64,000 bases of DNA from Enoplosus armatus (Eukaryota; Chordata; Actinopteri; Centrarchiformes; Enoplosidae), in NCBI RefSeq assembly GCF_043641665.1, contig NC_092193.1, positions 699,501 to 763,500 of the forward strand, read 5' to 3'. Position numbers and translations under genes: made by a program. Below the pieces are notes generated by a model. The model saw only the letters and a program-made list of their open reading frames with translations, was not told the origin of the DNA and did no database searches. Positions 1-11,362 of the stretch are shown in pieces; position 1 is the first letter of the stretch; each line of letters starts with the position of its first letter.

Positions 1-735
1 CAATAAACTGGACCGGGTAAAGAACACTAATGCCCTCTACAGGAAGGGCCAGAGCCGTCTCTATTTTCTGAGGCGGCTGAGGTCCTTCAACATCTGCCGG
101 ACTATGCTGAGGATGTTCTATGAGTCTGTGGTGGCCAGTGCTATCCTCTATGCTGTTGCATGCTGGGGCAGCAGGCTGAGGGTGGCGGACTCCAACAGAC
201 TCAATAAACTGATCCGCAAGGCCAGTGACGTTGTGGGGGTGGAGCTGGACTCTCTGACGGTGGTGTCAGAGAGGAGGATGCTGTCTAAGCTGCGGGTCAT
301 CTTGGACATTGTTTCACATCCTCTCCATGACGTACTGGTCGGACACAAGAGCAGCTTCAGTGGGAGACTCATTCCTCCTAAATGTACAACAGAGCGACAC
401 AGGAAATCATTCCTGCCTGTGGCCATCAGACTGTTCAACTCCTCCCTCTGAGTGTCACTGGCACTCAGAAGAAACAGACTGGAAATCTTCTACATATACT
501 GACAGTGCAATACATACATACATATATATGTATGTAGACATACATATACATTGCTGCTGTATATATTTTTTACTTTTATTTTCAACTTAAATATTGTAAA
601 TGTGTATATTTTTATTATATTTTGTACATACTTTTATTTCTAAATTCATGCTGCTTTCTAATCTTGAATGGGAGAACCAGTACTGTACAATTTCCCCCTG
701 GGGATCAATAAAGTATTTCTGATTCTGATTCTGAA
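1..735 (+). mobile_element. 5'-truncated L2/CR1-like LINE, 3' end
   Basis: The window opens inside the C-terminal part of a non-LTR retrotransposon reverse transcriptase. An open frame runs from base 2 to the stop at 449-451 and contains the fish LINE signature FLRRLRSFNIC followed by MFYESVVASAILYAV. The 3' UTR is AT-rich and ends at about 700-735 with the polyadenylation-like GGGATCAATAAAG and a GATTCT repeat tail. The same tail recurs at 23827-24060 (minus) and 56630-56696 (plus). The exact clade (L2, CR1 or Rex1) is not certain. It is probably dead, because only the 3' part is visible. Confidence 0.85.
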
Positions 736-1302
736 CCACTGTGGGAGGATTCACATGAGCAGCAAATCCACATCAATGAGAAACCAACTGGATGAAGCTT
801 CAAACACAAGACACCACGACAACAAATCAATGGACACTGACTTACTCACTAAATCCTCTTCGGACCCTGTGGGTCATTAGGCCACAATGAGCTCCTTCCA
901 TTGTTCAACATGTAGAGATACTTCCAAAGTAGACACTAAAGCATCAACTAATACAACTCTGAATCTGAAGGTTATTCATATTTCCAGACGTCAAAATCCA
1001 CAGAAAAACTCATTTTAACAGCTGAAGCTTTTTACCAAGTTTCACATTTGGCTGATTTAAGCTTCCACAACAACGCCGCCATCTTTGCATTTGACCTCTC
1101 ACAGCTGCAGAGAACCAAAAGATACTAAACTGTCAATTTACATGCAAGAGAAGAAACTTTCTGAAAAGAACATAAAAAGTCAAATATTCAGTTTACTTTT
1201 AATTTTTCTGAGAATAAATATTAAAGGGTCCGTAGCAGGTTCACAACAATTAGCACCTTTCATATGTCCTGGAACAAAGTGAGTCTGCACCAGCTGTAAA
1301 AC
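736..1302. repeat. V-array duplication unit, flank copy A
   Basis: No gene. This stretch matches 12066-12230 plus 15794-16080, which is the same unit split by a LINE. The shared landmarks are the segment beginning CACTGTGGGAGGATTCACATG and the segment containing GACACTAAAGCATCAACTAA. It is therefore part of an old duplicated block of the V array rather than independent sequence. Confidence 0.7.
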
Positions 1303-1397
1303 AGCCATCGAGGACACTTCAGCATGTGGACAGGAAGAGTTGGGCATTGAACTGGCAACCATTTGACTCACTCTACCACCTGAGCCACAGCTGCCCC
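1303..1397 (-). mobile_element. tRNA-derived SINE head
   Basis: Read on the minus strand, the segment begins GGGGCAGCTGTGGCTCAGGT, a tRNA A-box-like start. It continues to a B-box-like GGTTGCCAGTTCAATGCCC and then CCTGTCCACATGCTGAAGTG. This is the arrangement of the common fish tRNA-derived SINEs. The paralogous stretch near 16050 runs from GCACCAGCTGTAAAACAG straight into other sequence and lacks it, which fits an insertion here or a divergent boundary. Confidence 0.7.
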
Positions 1398-1925
1398 AAG
1401 ATGACCTTAAGTTTAACACTTTTTATTTGTTTGAAGGAATATTTCACTGAAAATGTCTCGTTTGACTTTCAAATACTCACCAGCTGTAAGTTTGAAGGGT
1501 GACTGAACAGTTTGTAGCATCACTTTGGCAATTAATTGCTGCTGTAAATCCATGACTTTAGAGATGTGAGAGGTGGTAACGCAAATCAGTTGTTGACTGA
1601 CTGAACTGTCACAATATCTGACATAATCTGGACCAAATGATGTTTCTGTGTGGTACATGTGCTTCATGCATTTTAGTCTCAAAAATAACTTTTTTTAAGT
1701 TCCAACATGAGTGAAACATGATTCATACGATGGTGACGGCAGCATCAGTGTCATTTCCAGAGATGAAGGTAGAGAAAGCATCTCTGAGACAAGTGAAACT
1801 ACAGAGCTACGAGGAGACGGAGAGATTCAGGGAGGAGCTAAACTGTTACTGAACTATAGAAGAGAGACAAACTTCCATATTCAGTTCAGAGTTCAAGACA
1901 CAAAACAAACTTTACTTTATTCAAC
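1398..1925. promoter_or_regulatory. Upstream region of V1
   Basis: No coding sequence. The last 120 bases (from about 1805) carry the block shared by V1, V4, V5, V7, V10, V12 and V16: GGAGACGGAGAGATTCAGGG, then GAACTATAGAAGAGAGA, then AACTTTACTTTATTCAAC just before the leader ATG. Its conservation upstream of every member of the family suggests that it is the V promoter. No TATA box is clear. Confidence 0.5.
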
Positions 1926-2376
1926 ATGATGTCACTACAGTTTTATGTGTTTTCTCTGGTGTTTCTTTCCACTCTAACAGGTATGTTCGATCCTGCAGCA
2001 TGAAAAAGTTTAATTCCAATAACATCTGAATGTGAATGATTTATTGAGTCTTTTACAACATGAAATAACAGTTATGTCTTCCTTTAGGTGTCAGCTGTGA
2101 AGGACTCACTCCAGTCAAGGATGAAGAGTCCAGTTTAGAGGGCAGCACTGTTACTCTGTCCTACAGATACAAAAAATCAACAGGTGATTATTTCTTCTGG
2201 TATCGACAATATCCAGGAAAACCACCAGAGTTCCTCATCTCACACTCTTCTTCAGGAAATGTAGGAAATTATCAAATCTCTGGAGTGAAGATTGAAGTGG
2301 ATCAAAACCAAATCATAATGAACATCTCCTCTGCTGCAGTGACAGACTCTGCTCTGTACTACTGCGCTGTGAGGCC
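1926..2376 (+). CDS. TRAV: TRAV-type variable gene V1 (family A, lacks first Cys)
   Basis: Variable region of a T-cell receptor alpha (or delta) chain; it becomes a full chain only after joining to a J segment. Leader exon 1926-1980 (MMSLQFYVFSLVFL...) ends in phase 1 before GTATG. The V exon is 2088-2376 after CTTTAG. It begins GVSCEGLTPVKDEES and contains FFWYRQYPGKPPEF and TDSALYYCAVR, with no stop. Where the first intradomain Cys is expected (TVTLSCRY) it reads TVTLSYRY. Heptamer CACAGTG at 2377-2383, 22-bp spacer, nonamer ACAAAAACC at 2406-2414. The CAVR end is attached to the signal type normally found with CALQ genes, so the 3' end looks recombinant. Whether the protein folds without the disulfide is unknown. 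Confidence 0.9.
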
Positions 2377-2414
2377 CACAGTGACAGGAAACACCAAAAC
2401 TGTGTACAAAAACC

Positions 2415-3048
2415 TTTGGAGCAAAGACAACAGAATACTCCACAATGTCCACTAGAGGGAGTCGCACACTGTTCAACTTCGATTTGTGATACAGTCCAGA
2501 TTCTTTGTAGAGGTGAGAAAAAAACAACAGAGAAATTGAGAACTACAAGCCATAATGTGAGAGAGTGTTTGCTGCATTATTTAACACTGTCACAGAGAAT
2601 CATTCGATCTGGATTTCAAATCAGAAGATCAGCTAAAAAGAAAGTTGATCAGAATCACAACAATAAACAACAAGTCTGTCTCTCTGCATTGTCTACAGTA
2701 TTTTAGTGTTAAACTGACAGTTTGAACTTGAACTCATTTTTGTTATTTGACCATGTTTCACATTCACAAGACAGTTAGCATGTCTGTACAGAATGCCGTT
2801 GACGGCTTTTTGATGTTTCAGAAAGTTGTTTCTCTCCAGATTCATTCAGGTGAATTTTCCTCCTTCAGTCTGACCTTCTTGGATGATGATGACTGCAGCA
2901 TCACTGTCATTTCTACGGCTTCCATCAGCCTGAATGTAAACAGACCACAGAAAGAGGAGGAGCTACAAGACTGAATATGAAAGGATTCATTTTGTAACTG
3001 AAGAGCTGCTGTGTTCTCTCTACTGTTCATTCAGTACAAGTGAAAATA
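2415..3048. other. V1-V2 spacer
   Basis: No gene. The first part (to about 2530) is the 3' flank shared by most V genes in the array (CACTAGAGGGAGTC at 2448 onward). From about 2860 the sequence resembles a short V upstream region, and the leader of V2 follows. Confidence 0.6.
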
Positions 3049-3529
3049 ATGCAGCTCTGGTTAGTTTGGATGATGATGTTCACGTTTCATACTGGTAAGA
3101 AATCAAAACAAGCATCAAGATGTAAAACATGTAAAAAACTTCTTCTGTTCTTTGAATTCATTAACTTTTTATACATCAACTTTAAATATATATAATAAAT
3201 ATAAATATGATGAAAAAAATTCAAATGTCTGGGTGAAATATATCTTTGATCTTTTCAGGATCCTCTGAGGATTTAGTGAGACCATTAAAAGATGTAATGC
3301 TGGCCTTGGAAGGAGACACTGTCACTCTCTCCTGCAACTATTCAGGCTCTGTACTAAACCTCTACTGGTATCTACAGAAGTCCAGTTCATCTCCACAGCT
3401 TCTCATCAAGGAATTTTCAGAGGAACCAGGATTGTCATTGAACCATTACAAAGATAGACAACAGTTTGATCTGCAGATCTCCTCTGCTGCAGTGACAGAC
3501 TCTGCTCTGTACTACTGTGCTGTGAGGCC
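3049..3529 (+). CDS. TRAV: TRAV-type variable gene V2 (family B)
   Basis: Leader exon 3049-3094 (MQLWLVWMMMFTFHT) ends in phase 1 at GTAAG. The V exon is 3259-3529 after CTTTTCAG. The mature part starts GSSEDLVRPLKDVM. The first Cys is in TVTLSCNY, the FR2 tryptophan is in LYWYLQKSS, and the second Cys is in TDSALYYCAVR. The FR2 pattern WYLQ, without the usual Q-P-G turn, sets this family apart. Heptamer CACAGTG at 3530-3536, 22-bp spacer, nonamer ACAAAAACC at 3559-3567. Open and complete, so probably functional. Its body is unlike V12 or V16, yet its 3' end and flank are nearly the same as theirs. Confidence 0.93.
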
Positions 3530-3567
3530 CACAGTGACAGCAAACCCACAGTCTCTGTACAAAAACC

Positions 3568-4033
3568 TGACAGCTCCTCACTGAAGATTTACACACTTCA
3601 GCTCCTCCTCTTACTGAACAACAGCGCCATCATGTGGACACTGACAACATGATTTACTGAAAGAATGTAACGTTACTTCTTCTTTTTAAATGGATCAATT
3701 CAGTTTCATCGACATTAAAAAGATGTAATCCAGTTCCTTGTTTGTGTGATTCTTAACTCTCTTTAGACAGAAGCACTTGACAGGAAGTCCTTTTCCTCCA
3801 CAGTTTGTGTTCCTATCATTGTTGATAAGATGTGGTGGCAGACCTCATGTTAGATACCTTATATCTCCAACAGAGTCATTGAGACTCATGACAATGATTT
3901 CATCACGTTAAATGAGATGTAAATGTTGAGAGTTCCTCCAAAGATGATGAAGAGGAAGGGCCAATGATGTGAAGGCCCAGATCCATCAGAGCATCAATGT
4001 TCTTCCTCTCTCTCCTCCCCTCTCACTGCAGAC
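3568..4033. repeat. Spacer repeated before V3, V13 and V17
   Basis: No gene. This roughly 460-bp spacer is repeated almost exactly at 21000-21457 and 29950-30410. Each copy lies between a cassette-B V gene and a family-C V gene. It includes ACACTTCAGCTCCTCCTC near its start, and a pyrimidine-rich stretch just before the family-C leader that may belong to that promoter. Confidence 0.75.
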
Positions 4034-4474
4034 ATGAAACACTGGCTGAGAAACATCCTGATTCTGACTCTCTGGCTAGGTAAGTCTTTAAACCTACTGA
4101 TTGTTCTCCTTTAATCAATCATCTTTATTGATTCATCTCTTCCTCTACATGTTCTCTTCTTCCCCAGAGTGTAAAGGAGAAGACAGAGTGATGCAGCCAA
4201 GAGGAGAAGTCATTGCTACTGAGGGAGAGACAGTTACACTTGACTGTACATTTGAGACAAGTGATAAAGTACCCTATTTCTTCTGGTACAAACAGGATGG
4301 AAACAACAGCCCCAAATTCATACTGAGCCGCATTAAACTGGATGAAGGGAACACACCAGATGAGTTCAGGGAGAGATTTTCTTCCACACTGGATTCCACC
4401 TTAAGATCAGTTCCTCTGAAGATCCAGAAGCTTCAGCTGTCTGACTCTGCTGTGTACTACTGTGCTCTGCAGCC
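4034..4474 (+). CDS. TRAV: TRAV-type variable gene V3 (family C)
   Basis: Leader exon 4034-4079 ([15 protein letters not shown]) ends in phase 1 at GTAAGT. The V exon is 4168-4474 after TTCCCCAG. It begins [15 protein letters not shown], with the first Cys in TVTLDCTF, FR2 FFWYKQDGNNSPKF, and the second Cys in [12 protein letters not shown]. Heptamer CACAGTG at 4475-4481, 22-bp spacer, nonamer 4504-4512 (23-type). No stop or frameshift is seen, so it is probably functional. V13 and V17 are its close relatives, and V9 and V15 share the SPKFILSR half of the domain. A longer open frame that runs through the recombination signal has no meaning for the protein. Confidence 0.94.
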
Positions 4475-4512
4475 CACAGTGACAGGAAACACCAAAACTG
4501 TGTACAAAAACC

Positions 4513-6300
4513 TTTGGAGCAAAGACAACAGAATACTCCACAACGTCCACTAGAGGGAGTCACACACTGTTCAACTTCAATGGTTTATGATGCAGTCTCG
4601 ATTCTTTGAAGTGGTGATAAAAAAAATAATAACAATTTAAGATGAAACACAGAATGAGGAAAATAACAATAACTGAATGTAAACTGAATGTAACAGCAAA
4701 TCCATCTAATAGAGCTGAACTTCAACTCTGTAGGTCAATTATTTTCATGTGGCACTCTCTCACTTATTAATAATTGCCTACTTGTGAAATGATTTTAATA
4801 CTGCAAACAATACATGAGTAAACTATTCAATAACACAAAAATATGGTAATCATATAAAACAGTGTGTCATTATATTTACTGTTGTGTTTAACTCCACTCT
4901 TGACAAACAACTTTCTCCACGAACTGGTTGGCATCACAGACTTCTTTCAGGCGGTGATTTCTTGTGGTGAACCACAGGGTTCAATCCTGGGTCCTCTCAT
5001 TTTCTATTTACATGTTGCTTGTGTATCTAACTAGTTTTAAACACAATATCAGTGTCCATTGTTTAACTGACAATATGTGATTATAGATTTCATTAAAATC
5101 CAGTAATTATGGCAGCAGGCTTATTTCATGTGAAGTGCTGGTGTTACAGACCTTCCTACAATTAAGTGAGTCTAGAACTGAGATCCTTTTATTTCCTTCT
5201 AAAGATTTGTCAACGAGGTGAAATCAAATTTCAGGAAACTGTCTGTTGATGTTAAACTTACCGCTCATGGTCTGGGTATAATATTTGATGCTGTGCTTTT
5301 TAAACGTCTAGGGATTAGGGAAGCAACATACAGTCGTGATCAGACTGACACAGCCATTTATTATCAGCGAAGGGACAACGAATAGACACATAGAGCTGCA
5401 AGCTCTATACTCAACACATTGAACAAAGAAAGAGTCAGAAGATGAGGCGAGGTACAAAAATGTAAGGTTGTTGAGTGGCGCCAAATCATTAAACAAATAA
5501 AACAAAACCAAGGTTTCTGACCTCACAACCCCCTACTGACTTACCACAGCTGAAAGAAACAAAGAAAAAGCCTAACTGGCTTCGCAAATCTTACCTGTAA
5601 CAAAAATATAACACTGGATAGTAACCACCCACAAGACCTTAAAAGTTCTCCCTGAGCAATCAGGATACTTTCTATGAGTAAGGCACGTAAGAACAACAAC
5701 ATTACACACAAAGTGAACTAATGAGCGATCCCCCCAAATCTACTAAACTAGTGCTTCATAAACTAATAAACTAACATCGAGTTATACCCCTAGAAATCCG
5801 AGTTAACAGCATAACAAGTTCAACATCACACAAAGGTTGACTGCTCACATTAAATCACAGCCACCACTGGCATGTTCACAATGCTGCTTACATCAGCGCG
5901 AGTAGCAAATTGGCAAGACAACTGATTGGCAGCCGGAACTAGTGACGGATCAATGGGAGGGGGGCGCCAAAGAGGGGGAAGAGTCGAAGAGACCATAGGT
6001 GGGCGGCCTGGGGGCGTTGACCAGAAGAGGGAAATGCCAAGACAACTCACACTAAACAACAGAACCAGATCACAAAGCAATAACAAACAATCACACATAT
6101 ATGACACAAAGTGAAACCCATGACATGGGATCAAAACAGTTTCTTCACTTTATTCCTTTGCTAAACCTGAACAGGTGATCTTTCCTTTAAGATACCTTTC
6201 TGTAACTCCTTTTACAAAGGAATCACACAAAAAACAGACAAAAACACTTCCACCCACCTTCAGCTGCTACAAAATGCTGAAACCAGTCTGTTAACCAGGA
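4513..6300. other. V3-V4 spacer with retroelement remnants
   Basis: No V gene. Bases 4900-5030 encode a decayed reverse-transcriptase piece (EPQGSILGPLIFYLHVA on the plus strand). It is repeated at about 27840-27960 and, more decayed, at 22370-22470. Bases about 5300-6130 hold an LTR-like repeat listed separately. The whole stretch is copied, with small changes, at 27540-29290. Confidence 0.65.
5305..6130 (-). mobile_element. LTR-like repeat, copy 1
   Basis: This segment of about 825 bp has a near-identical copy at 28278-29105. Read on the minus strand it contains AATAAATGGCTGTGTCAGTC followed by TGTTGCTTCCCTAATCCC, the layout of an LTR polyadenylation region, and a GC-rich stretch upstream (CCCCCAGGCCGCCCACC). 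No open frame of a known family is present. Both copies lie inside the same duplicated V spacer, so one insertion and a later duplication explain both. The class is uncertain. Confidence 0.45.
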
Positions 6301-6450
6301 GGAAGTGTAACTGAGAGAACTGAAAGTAAAGATGTAAGAGGAGACGGAGAGATTCAGGGAGGAGCTAAGCTGTTACTGAACTATAGAAGAGAGAGGAACT
6401 TCCATATTCAGCAGAGTCCAAGACACAAAACAAACTTTACTTTATTCAAC
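6301..6450 (+). promoter_or_regulatory. Conserved promoter block of V4
   Basis: This carries the family-A upstream block (GGAGACGGAGAGATTCAGGG to TTTACTTTATTCAAC) that precedes seven leaders in the window. It is the likely V promoter, judged only from conservation and position. Confidence 0.5.
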
Positions 6451-6888
6451 ATGATGTCAATGCAGTATTGTGTGTTGTCTCTGGTGTTTCTTTCCACTCT
6501 AACAGGTATGTTACAATCTGCATTCATAAATAGATTTCAAAGTGTTATGAATGGGATCCAGTTATTAGGACTTAGAGTTATGTCTTCCTTTAGGTGTCAG
6601 CTGTGAAGGACTCACTCCAGTCAAGGATGAAGAGTCCAGTTTAGAAGACAGCACTGTTACTCTGTCCTGCAGATACTCCACAGGTTCTGCTGATTATTTC
6701 TTTTGGTATCGACAATATCCAGGAAAACCACCAGAGTTTCTCATCTCACATCTGGAATCAGGAAAAATATTAGCAGATCCAGTCTCTAGACTGTCTGTTA
6801 ATGTGAGTGAGGATAAAACCCAAATGCATCTGCAGATCTCCTCTGCTGCAGTGACAGACTCTGCTCTGTACTACTGTGCTCTGCAGCC
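6451..6888 (+). CDS. TRAV: TRAV-type variable gene V4 (family A, canonical Cys)
   Basis: Leader exon 6451-6505 (MMSMQYCVLSLVFLSTLT), phase 1. The V exon is 6594-6888 after CTTTAG. This is the only family-A member that keeps the first disulfide cysteine (TVTLSCRYSTGSADYFFW). FR2 is WYRQYPGKPPEF, and TDSALYYCALQ follows. The heptamer is at 6889-6895; the signal is a 23-type with nonamer ACAAAAACC after a 22-bp spacer. Complete and probably functional. Its middle (SVNVSEDKTQMHLQIS) is shared with V12 and V14, and its leader with V16. Confidence 0.93.
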
Positions 6889-6917
6889 CACAGTGACAGG
6901 AAACACCAAACCTGTGT

Positions 6918-7666
6918 ACAAAAACCTTTCGAGCAAAAACAACAGAATACTCCACAACATCCACTAGAGGGAGTCACACACTGTTCAACTTCAATGGTTT
7001 ATGATGCAGTCTACAATCTTTGTAATGACGATAAAACAAAAGAAAATAGAAAAATAAAAAGCCACAATGTGAGAGAGTGTTTGATGCATCATTAACTTTC
7101 ATGTAGAATAATTCATTCTGGATTTCCAACAACTCACAAAACCACTGAAAACTTATGTATACTACAGATTCAATTAACATTTCATCTCTCTGAAACATTT
7201 TTTAAACTCTCTTTTCAACTCTGTATATTTTTGTCAATGTGTGCTGTTTTTCAAGTGATGGATATCTCACTTTGGAACAGAAGTCTAAATACAACATGTT
7301 TCCATCACTAGGTAACACCTTGGAAGATGACAGTTAGAGGAGTCTTTCTGTCATCTCTCCCCAGGAATACTGTCTGCAAAAACAGGAGGTTTTATTAGCG
7401 GTTGTTGCCACAGTCAGTTTAACATGCTGGATGGGGTCCAACAGGGGTCAGTTGTTGAACCTCTTTTATTTAAGCCTTAAATGCTTTCCTTTGGCTCTCA
7501 GCAAACAAGATGCATCACCATGGCTTCACACAGAACTGAAAATAAAGATGTAAGAGGAGACGGAGAGATTCAGGGAGGAGCTAAGCTGTTACTGAACTAT
7601 AGAAGAGAGAGGAACTTCCATATTCAGCAGAGTTCAAGACACAAAACAAACTTTACTTTATTCAAC
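6918..7666. other. V4-V5 spacer and V5 upstream region
   Basis: No gene. It holds the shared V 3' flank, then a 600-bp spacer that recurs after V6, V9 and V11. Near 7434-7478 the frame DGVQQGSVVEPLLF resembles reverse-transcriptase motif B (normally GVPQGSVLGPLLF), so this is probably a fossil LINE piece. The V5 promoter block lies at about 7554-7666, preceded by a TATTTAAG sequence near 7466. Confidence 0.6.
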
Positions 7667-8143
7667 ATGATGTCACTGCAGTTTTATGTGTTTTCTCTGG
7701 TGTTTCTTTCCACTCTAACAGGTATGTTAGATCATGCAGCATGAAAAAGTTTAATTCCAATAACATCTGAATGTGAATGATTTTTTGAGTCTTTTACAAC
7801 ATGAAATAACAGAGTTATGTCTTCCTTTAGGTGTCAGCTGTGAAGGACTCACTCCAGTCAAGGATGAAGAGTCCAGTTTAGAAGGCAGCACTGTTACTCT
7901 GTCCTACAGATACTCCAAAAGTGCTACAGCCAATGATTATTTCTTCTGGTATCGACAATATCCAGGAAATCCACCAGAGTTCCTCTTGTTCATCTCAGGG
8001 ACCAACTTTACAAAAACAGCAGGATCTCTGAAATCGGACAGAAGGTTCTTTACTGATCTGACTGAAGAAAAGCATCGAGTGGATCTGCAGATCTCCTCTG
8101 CTGAAGTGACAGACTCTGCTGTGTACTACTGTGCTCTGCAGCC
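7667..8143 (+). CDS. TRAV: TRAV-type variable gene V5 (family A, lacks first Cys)
   Basis: Leader exon 7667-7721 (MMSLQFYVFSLVFLSTLT), phase 1. The V exon is 7831-8143 after CTTTAG. It is open throughout: GVSCEGLTPVKDEES, then TVTLSYRYSKSATAND (Tyr at the first Cys site), FFWYRQYPGNPPEF, LLFISGTNFTKTAG, and [11 protein letters not shown]. The heptamer is at 8144-8150, with a 22-bp spacer and nonamer ACAAAAACC. V10 is its copy in the 9.87-kb duplication. The gene could be expressed, but its Ig fold would lack the standard disulfide unless another cysteine serves. Confidence 0.9.
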
Positions 8144-8181
8144 CACAGTGACAGGAAACACCAAAACTGTGTACAAAAACC

Positions 8182-9263
8182 TTTGGAGCAAAGACAACAG
8201 AATACTCCACAATGTCCACTAGAGGGAGTCACACACTGTTCAACTTCAATGCTTTATGATGCAGTCTAGAATCACTTTACTCTCAGAGAAAATTGTGATG
8301 TAGACCTTCAGAAATGACACTACTCTCATAATAGACACTGAAGATTTAACTTTCTCCCATGTAACCATGGCCACACTCACTGATTTTTTTATCTCAACTC
8401 TCTGTTATTGGTTACACGTCCTTAATGAATATCAAAACATCCATTAAAATAATGATAGAATTATGATTAATAATTTGTTACCGACGGCTTCTCACTCAAA
8501 GGTCCACTTGGTAGCGTTTCTGAACTTTCAACCAAAACTCATGGCTCAGGGGTCATCAAAGAGAAAGATGAGTGGTTACACATTCAACAACTGTGGGGAA
8601 CACTATATCATGAAACAGCAAGAACCCTGGACAAGAGACTGAATGAACAGCAGAAACAGACAACATCAGCTGTCTGAGAAACACAGACCAAAATCAATGC
8701 GACTGGGAAGGGGTCAAAGTCATCGACCACAAGTCATCCAACGGCTTAACAAAGACCAGTTAAGACATTAAGACAAGATGGCTTCTGATCATCGCTAGGG
8801 CTGATATTCAATATATAAAATAGTATACGGTATGAAAATAGAATAAGTATAAAATGTCCTCCATGTTCCCAGAATAAAGACCACATCTTCAGGTCATCTT
8901 TCTTCTAGTGTGACCTGCCTTGGTCTCACAATGGTGTGAAGAACTGAACCTGGACATTCAGTCAACATTTCTCTGAGGCAGAGCTGCTCTGGATGCAGAA
9001 ATAATCTCACTGGCTGAACTGAACTTTGGTGGGCAGAGAATCTCTAAAAAGGTCATTCTCTGGCTCCGCCCACTGACGTTTAACTCAACCAATGAGGTTA
9101 TTTCTGTCTCCAGAGCACAAATGTTTGAGGAACTAAAAGCACAATCAGCTTGATGTTGAGGAGAAGGGCTGTGCAGCAGAGAGGCTGTTTAGTTTCTTCA
9201 TTCTACTGCGGTGGAAGAACATTGATCATCTGCTGTCTGTTTGTCTTGAACAACTCCAGAGAC
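8182..9263. other. V5-V6 spacer
   Basis: No open frame of note. It is nearly identical to 18049-19133, which shows it is part of the 9.87-kb duplication. The last 300 bp before the V6 leader, with GGTCATTCTCTGGC and CCAATGAGGTTATTTC, may hold the family-D promoter: CCAATGAG resembles a CCAAT box. Confidence 0.55.
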
Positions 9264-9842
9264 ATGTTGCTTTACCTCTTTTTACTTTTCTCTCACTTTA
9301 TAGGTGAGTGTTGGAACAGATATCAAAGTCTCATTTAACCTGCTGTATTAACCAGATATTTGGTCAACATTTCATAACTAGAGGTTTATCTGTGTAAGGT
9401 AACAACTTCCATGATAGAAAAAGACATTTGGTGTATTGAATGCATCTCAAACAATCACAGACGAGAGAAAAAGTCAAGAACCTGCATTGAGTCTCTTGAT
9501 GTTTGAACCTCTTGCAGACTAACTGACATGAATGACTAATTTTGCAGGCCTGTGTTCAATGAACAGCATAAAGCCAGAAAGTACTGAAGAACATGTTGCA
9601 GAGGGAAGAAACATCAACCTGACCTGTAAATATGAGGGTGCTATCTACAGTATCCAGTGGTACCGACAATACCAGAGATCCAGACCAGAGTTCCTGCTCT
9701 ACATCACAGAGGGACGATTGATTCATCCATCAACTGTTTCTGATTTCTCAGCTCACATTAACAAAACAGAGAAACGTGTAGATCTGGAGATCATCTCAGC
9801 TAAAGTGACAGACTCTGCTGTGTACTACTGTGCTCTGCAGCC
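9264..9842 (+). CDS. TRAV: TRAV-type variable gene V6 (family D)
   Basis: Leader exon 9264-9303 (MLLYLFLLFSHFI), phase 1 at GTGAGT. The V exon is 9548-9842 after TTTTGCAG and begins GLCSMNSIKPESTEE. The first Cys is in NINLTCKYEG, FR2 is IQWYRQYQRSRPEF, and the second Cys is in [12 protein letters not shown]. The heptamer is at 9843-9849 with a 22-bp spacer. Open and complete, so probably functional. The body is unrelated to families A to C, yet from the YYCALQ codons through the recombination signal it is almost identical to V3 and V5. V11 is its damaged duplicate. Confidence 0.93.
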
Positions 9843-9880
9843 CACAGTGACAGGAAACACCAAAACTGTGTACAAAAACC

Positions 9881-10625
9881 ATTGGAGCAAAGACAACAGA
9901 GTACTCCACAACGTCCACTAGAGGGAGTCACACACTGTTCAACTTCAATGGTTTATGATGCAGTCTACAGTCTTTGTAATGACGATAAAACAAAAGAAAA
10001 TAGAAAAATAAAAAGCCACAATGTGAGAGAGTGTTTGATGCAACATTAACTGTCATGTAGAATAATTAATTCTGGATTTCCAACAACTCACAAAACCACT
10101 GAAAACGTATGTATACTACAGATTCAATTAACATTTCATCTCTCTGAAACATTTTTTTAAATCTCTTTTCAACTCTGTATATTTTTGTCAATGTGTGCTG
10201 TTTTTCAAGTGATGGATATCTCACTTTGGAACAGAAGTCTAAATACAACATGTTTCCACCACTAGGTAACACCTTGGAAGATGACAGTTAGATGAGTCTT
10301 TCTGTCATCTCTCTCCAGGAATACTGTCTGCAAAAACAGGAGGTTTTATTAGCGGTTGTTGCCACAGTCAGTTTAACATGCTGGATGGGGTCCAACAGGG
10401 GTCAGTTGTTGAACCTCTTTTATTTAAGCCTTAAATGCTTTCCTTTGGCTCTCAGCAAACACAAGATGCATCACCATGGCTTCACACAGAACTGAAAATA
10501 AAGATGTAAGAGCAGACGGAGAGATTCAGGGAGGAGCTAAGCTGTTACTGAACTATAGAAGAGAGAGGAACTTCCATATTCAGCAGAGTTCAAGACACAA
10601 AACAAACTTTACTTTACTCAACATA
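9881..10625. other. V6-V7 spacer
   Basis: No gene. It is a copy of the spacer seen before V5, V10 and V12, including the reverse-transcriptase-like remnant near 10385-10425 and the family-A promoter block at about 10507-10620. Confidence 0.6.
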
Positions 10626-11099
10626 ATGTCACTGCAGTTTTATGTGTTTTCTCTGGTGTTTCTTTCCACTCTAACAGGTATGTTGGATCATACAGTATGA
10701 AAAAGTTTAATTCCAATAACATCTGAATGTAAATGATTTATTGAGTCTTTTACAACATGAAATAACAGAGTTATGTCTTCCTTTAGGTGTCAGCTGTGAA
10801 GGACTCACTCCAGTCAAGGATGAAGAGTCCAGTTTAGAAGACAGCACTGTTACTCTGTCCTACAGATACTCCAAAAGTGCTACAGCTGATGATTATTTCT
10901 TCTGGTATCGACAATATCCAGGAAATCCACCAGAGTTTCTCCTATACATCTCAGGGGCTAACTTTACAAGACCAGCAGAGTCTCTGGAATCGGACAGAAG
11001 GTTCTTTACTGATCTGACTGAAGAAAAGCATCGAGTGGATCTGCAGATCTCCTCTGCTGCAGTGACAGACTCTGCTCTGTACTACTGTGCTGTGAGGCC
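10626..11099 (+). CDS. TRAV: TRAV-type variable gene V7 (family A, lacks first Cys)
   Basis: The usual family-A start ATGATG is here ATAATG, so translation must begin at the second codon (10626). Leader exon 10626-10677, phase 1. The V exon is 10787-11099: TVTLSYRYSKSATADD (Tyr at the first Cys), FFWYRQYPGNPPEF, and TDSALYYCAVR. Heptamer CACAGTG at 11100-11106, 22-bp spacer, nonamer ACAAAAACA from 11129. It carries the cassette-B signal, but its 3' flank diverges soon after the nonamer. The frame is open. Expression and folding are uncertain. Confidence 0.88.
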
Positions 11100-11362
11100 C
11101 ACAGTGACAGCAAACCCACAGTCTCTGTACAAAAACACAAGCTGACACACTGACAAGCTGCTGGAAGCCTTTTCGCCACACTGTTGAATGATGAACCTTT
11201 TACCTTCACTAGAGGGCGACATTATCAAGTAGGCGGTGCACTACTTCTGCACTGTGTTCAACCATTCTGTCAATAATAACTGCTGCTGTGAAGAGAACAA
11301 TTCTCAGACTGAATGTTGAACATCAGCTAGTTTCTCCTGTTGATTTAAACCTTGTTGTAGAG

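Noticed and set aside
4101..4553. Open frames running through V exons into ...[12 protein letters not shown] and the flank (also at 7773, 9532, 16466, 17639, 19398, 21525, 27118, 30478)
   Set aside because: These start in the intron and read through the heptamer, spacer and nonamer. The real V coding part ends at the CACAGTG heptamer.
4366..4563. Minus-strand frames opposite the V 3' ends
   Set aside because: Antisense shadows repeated at each V copy because the sequence is duplicated; no independent gene signals.
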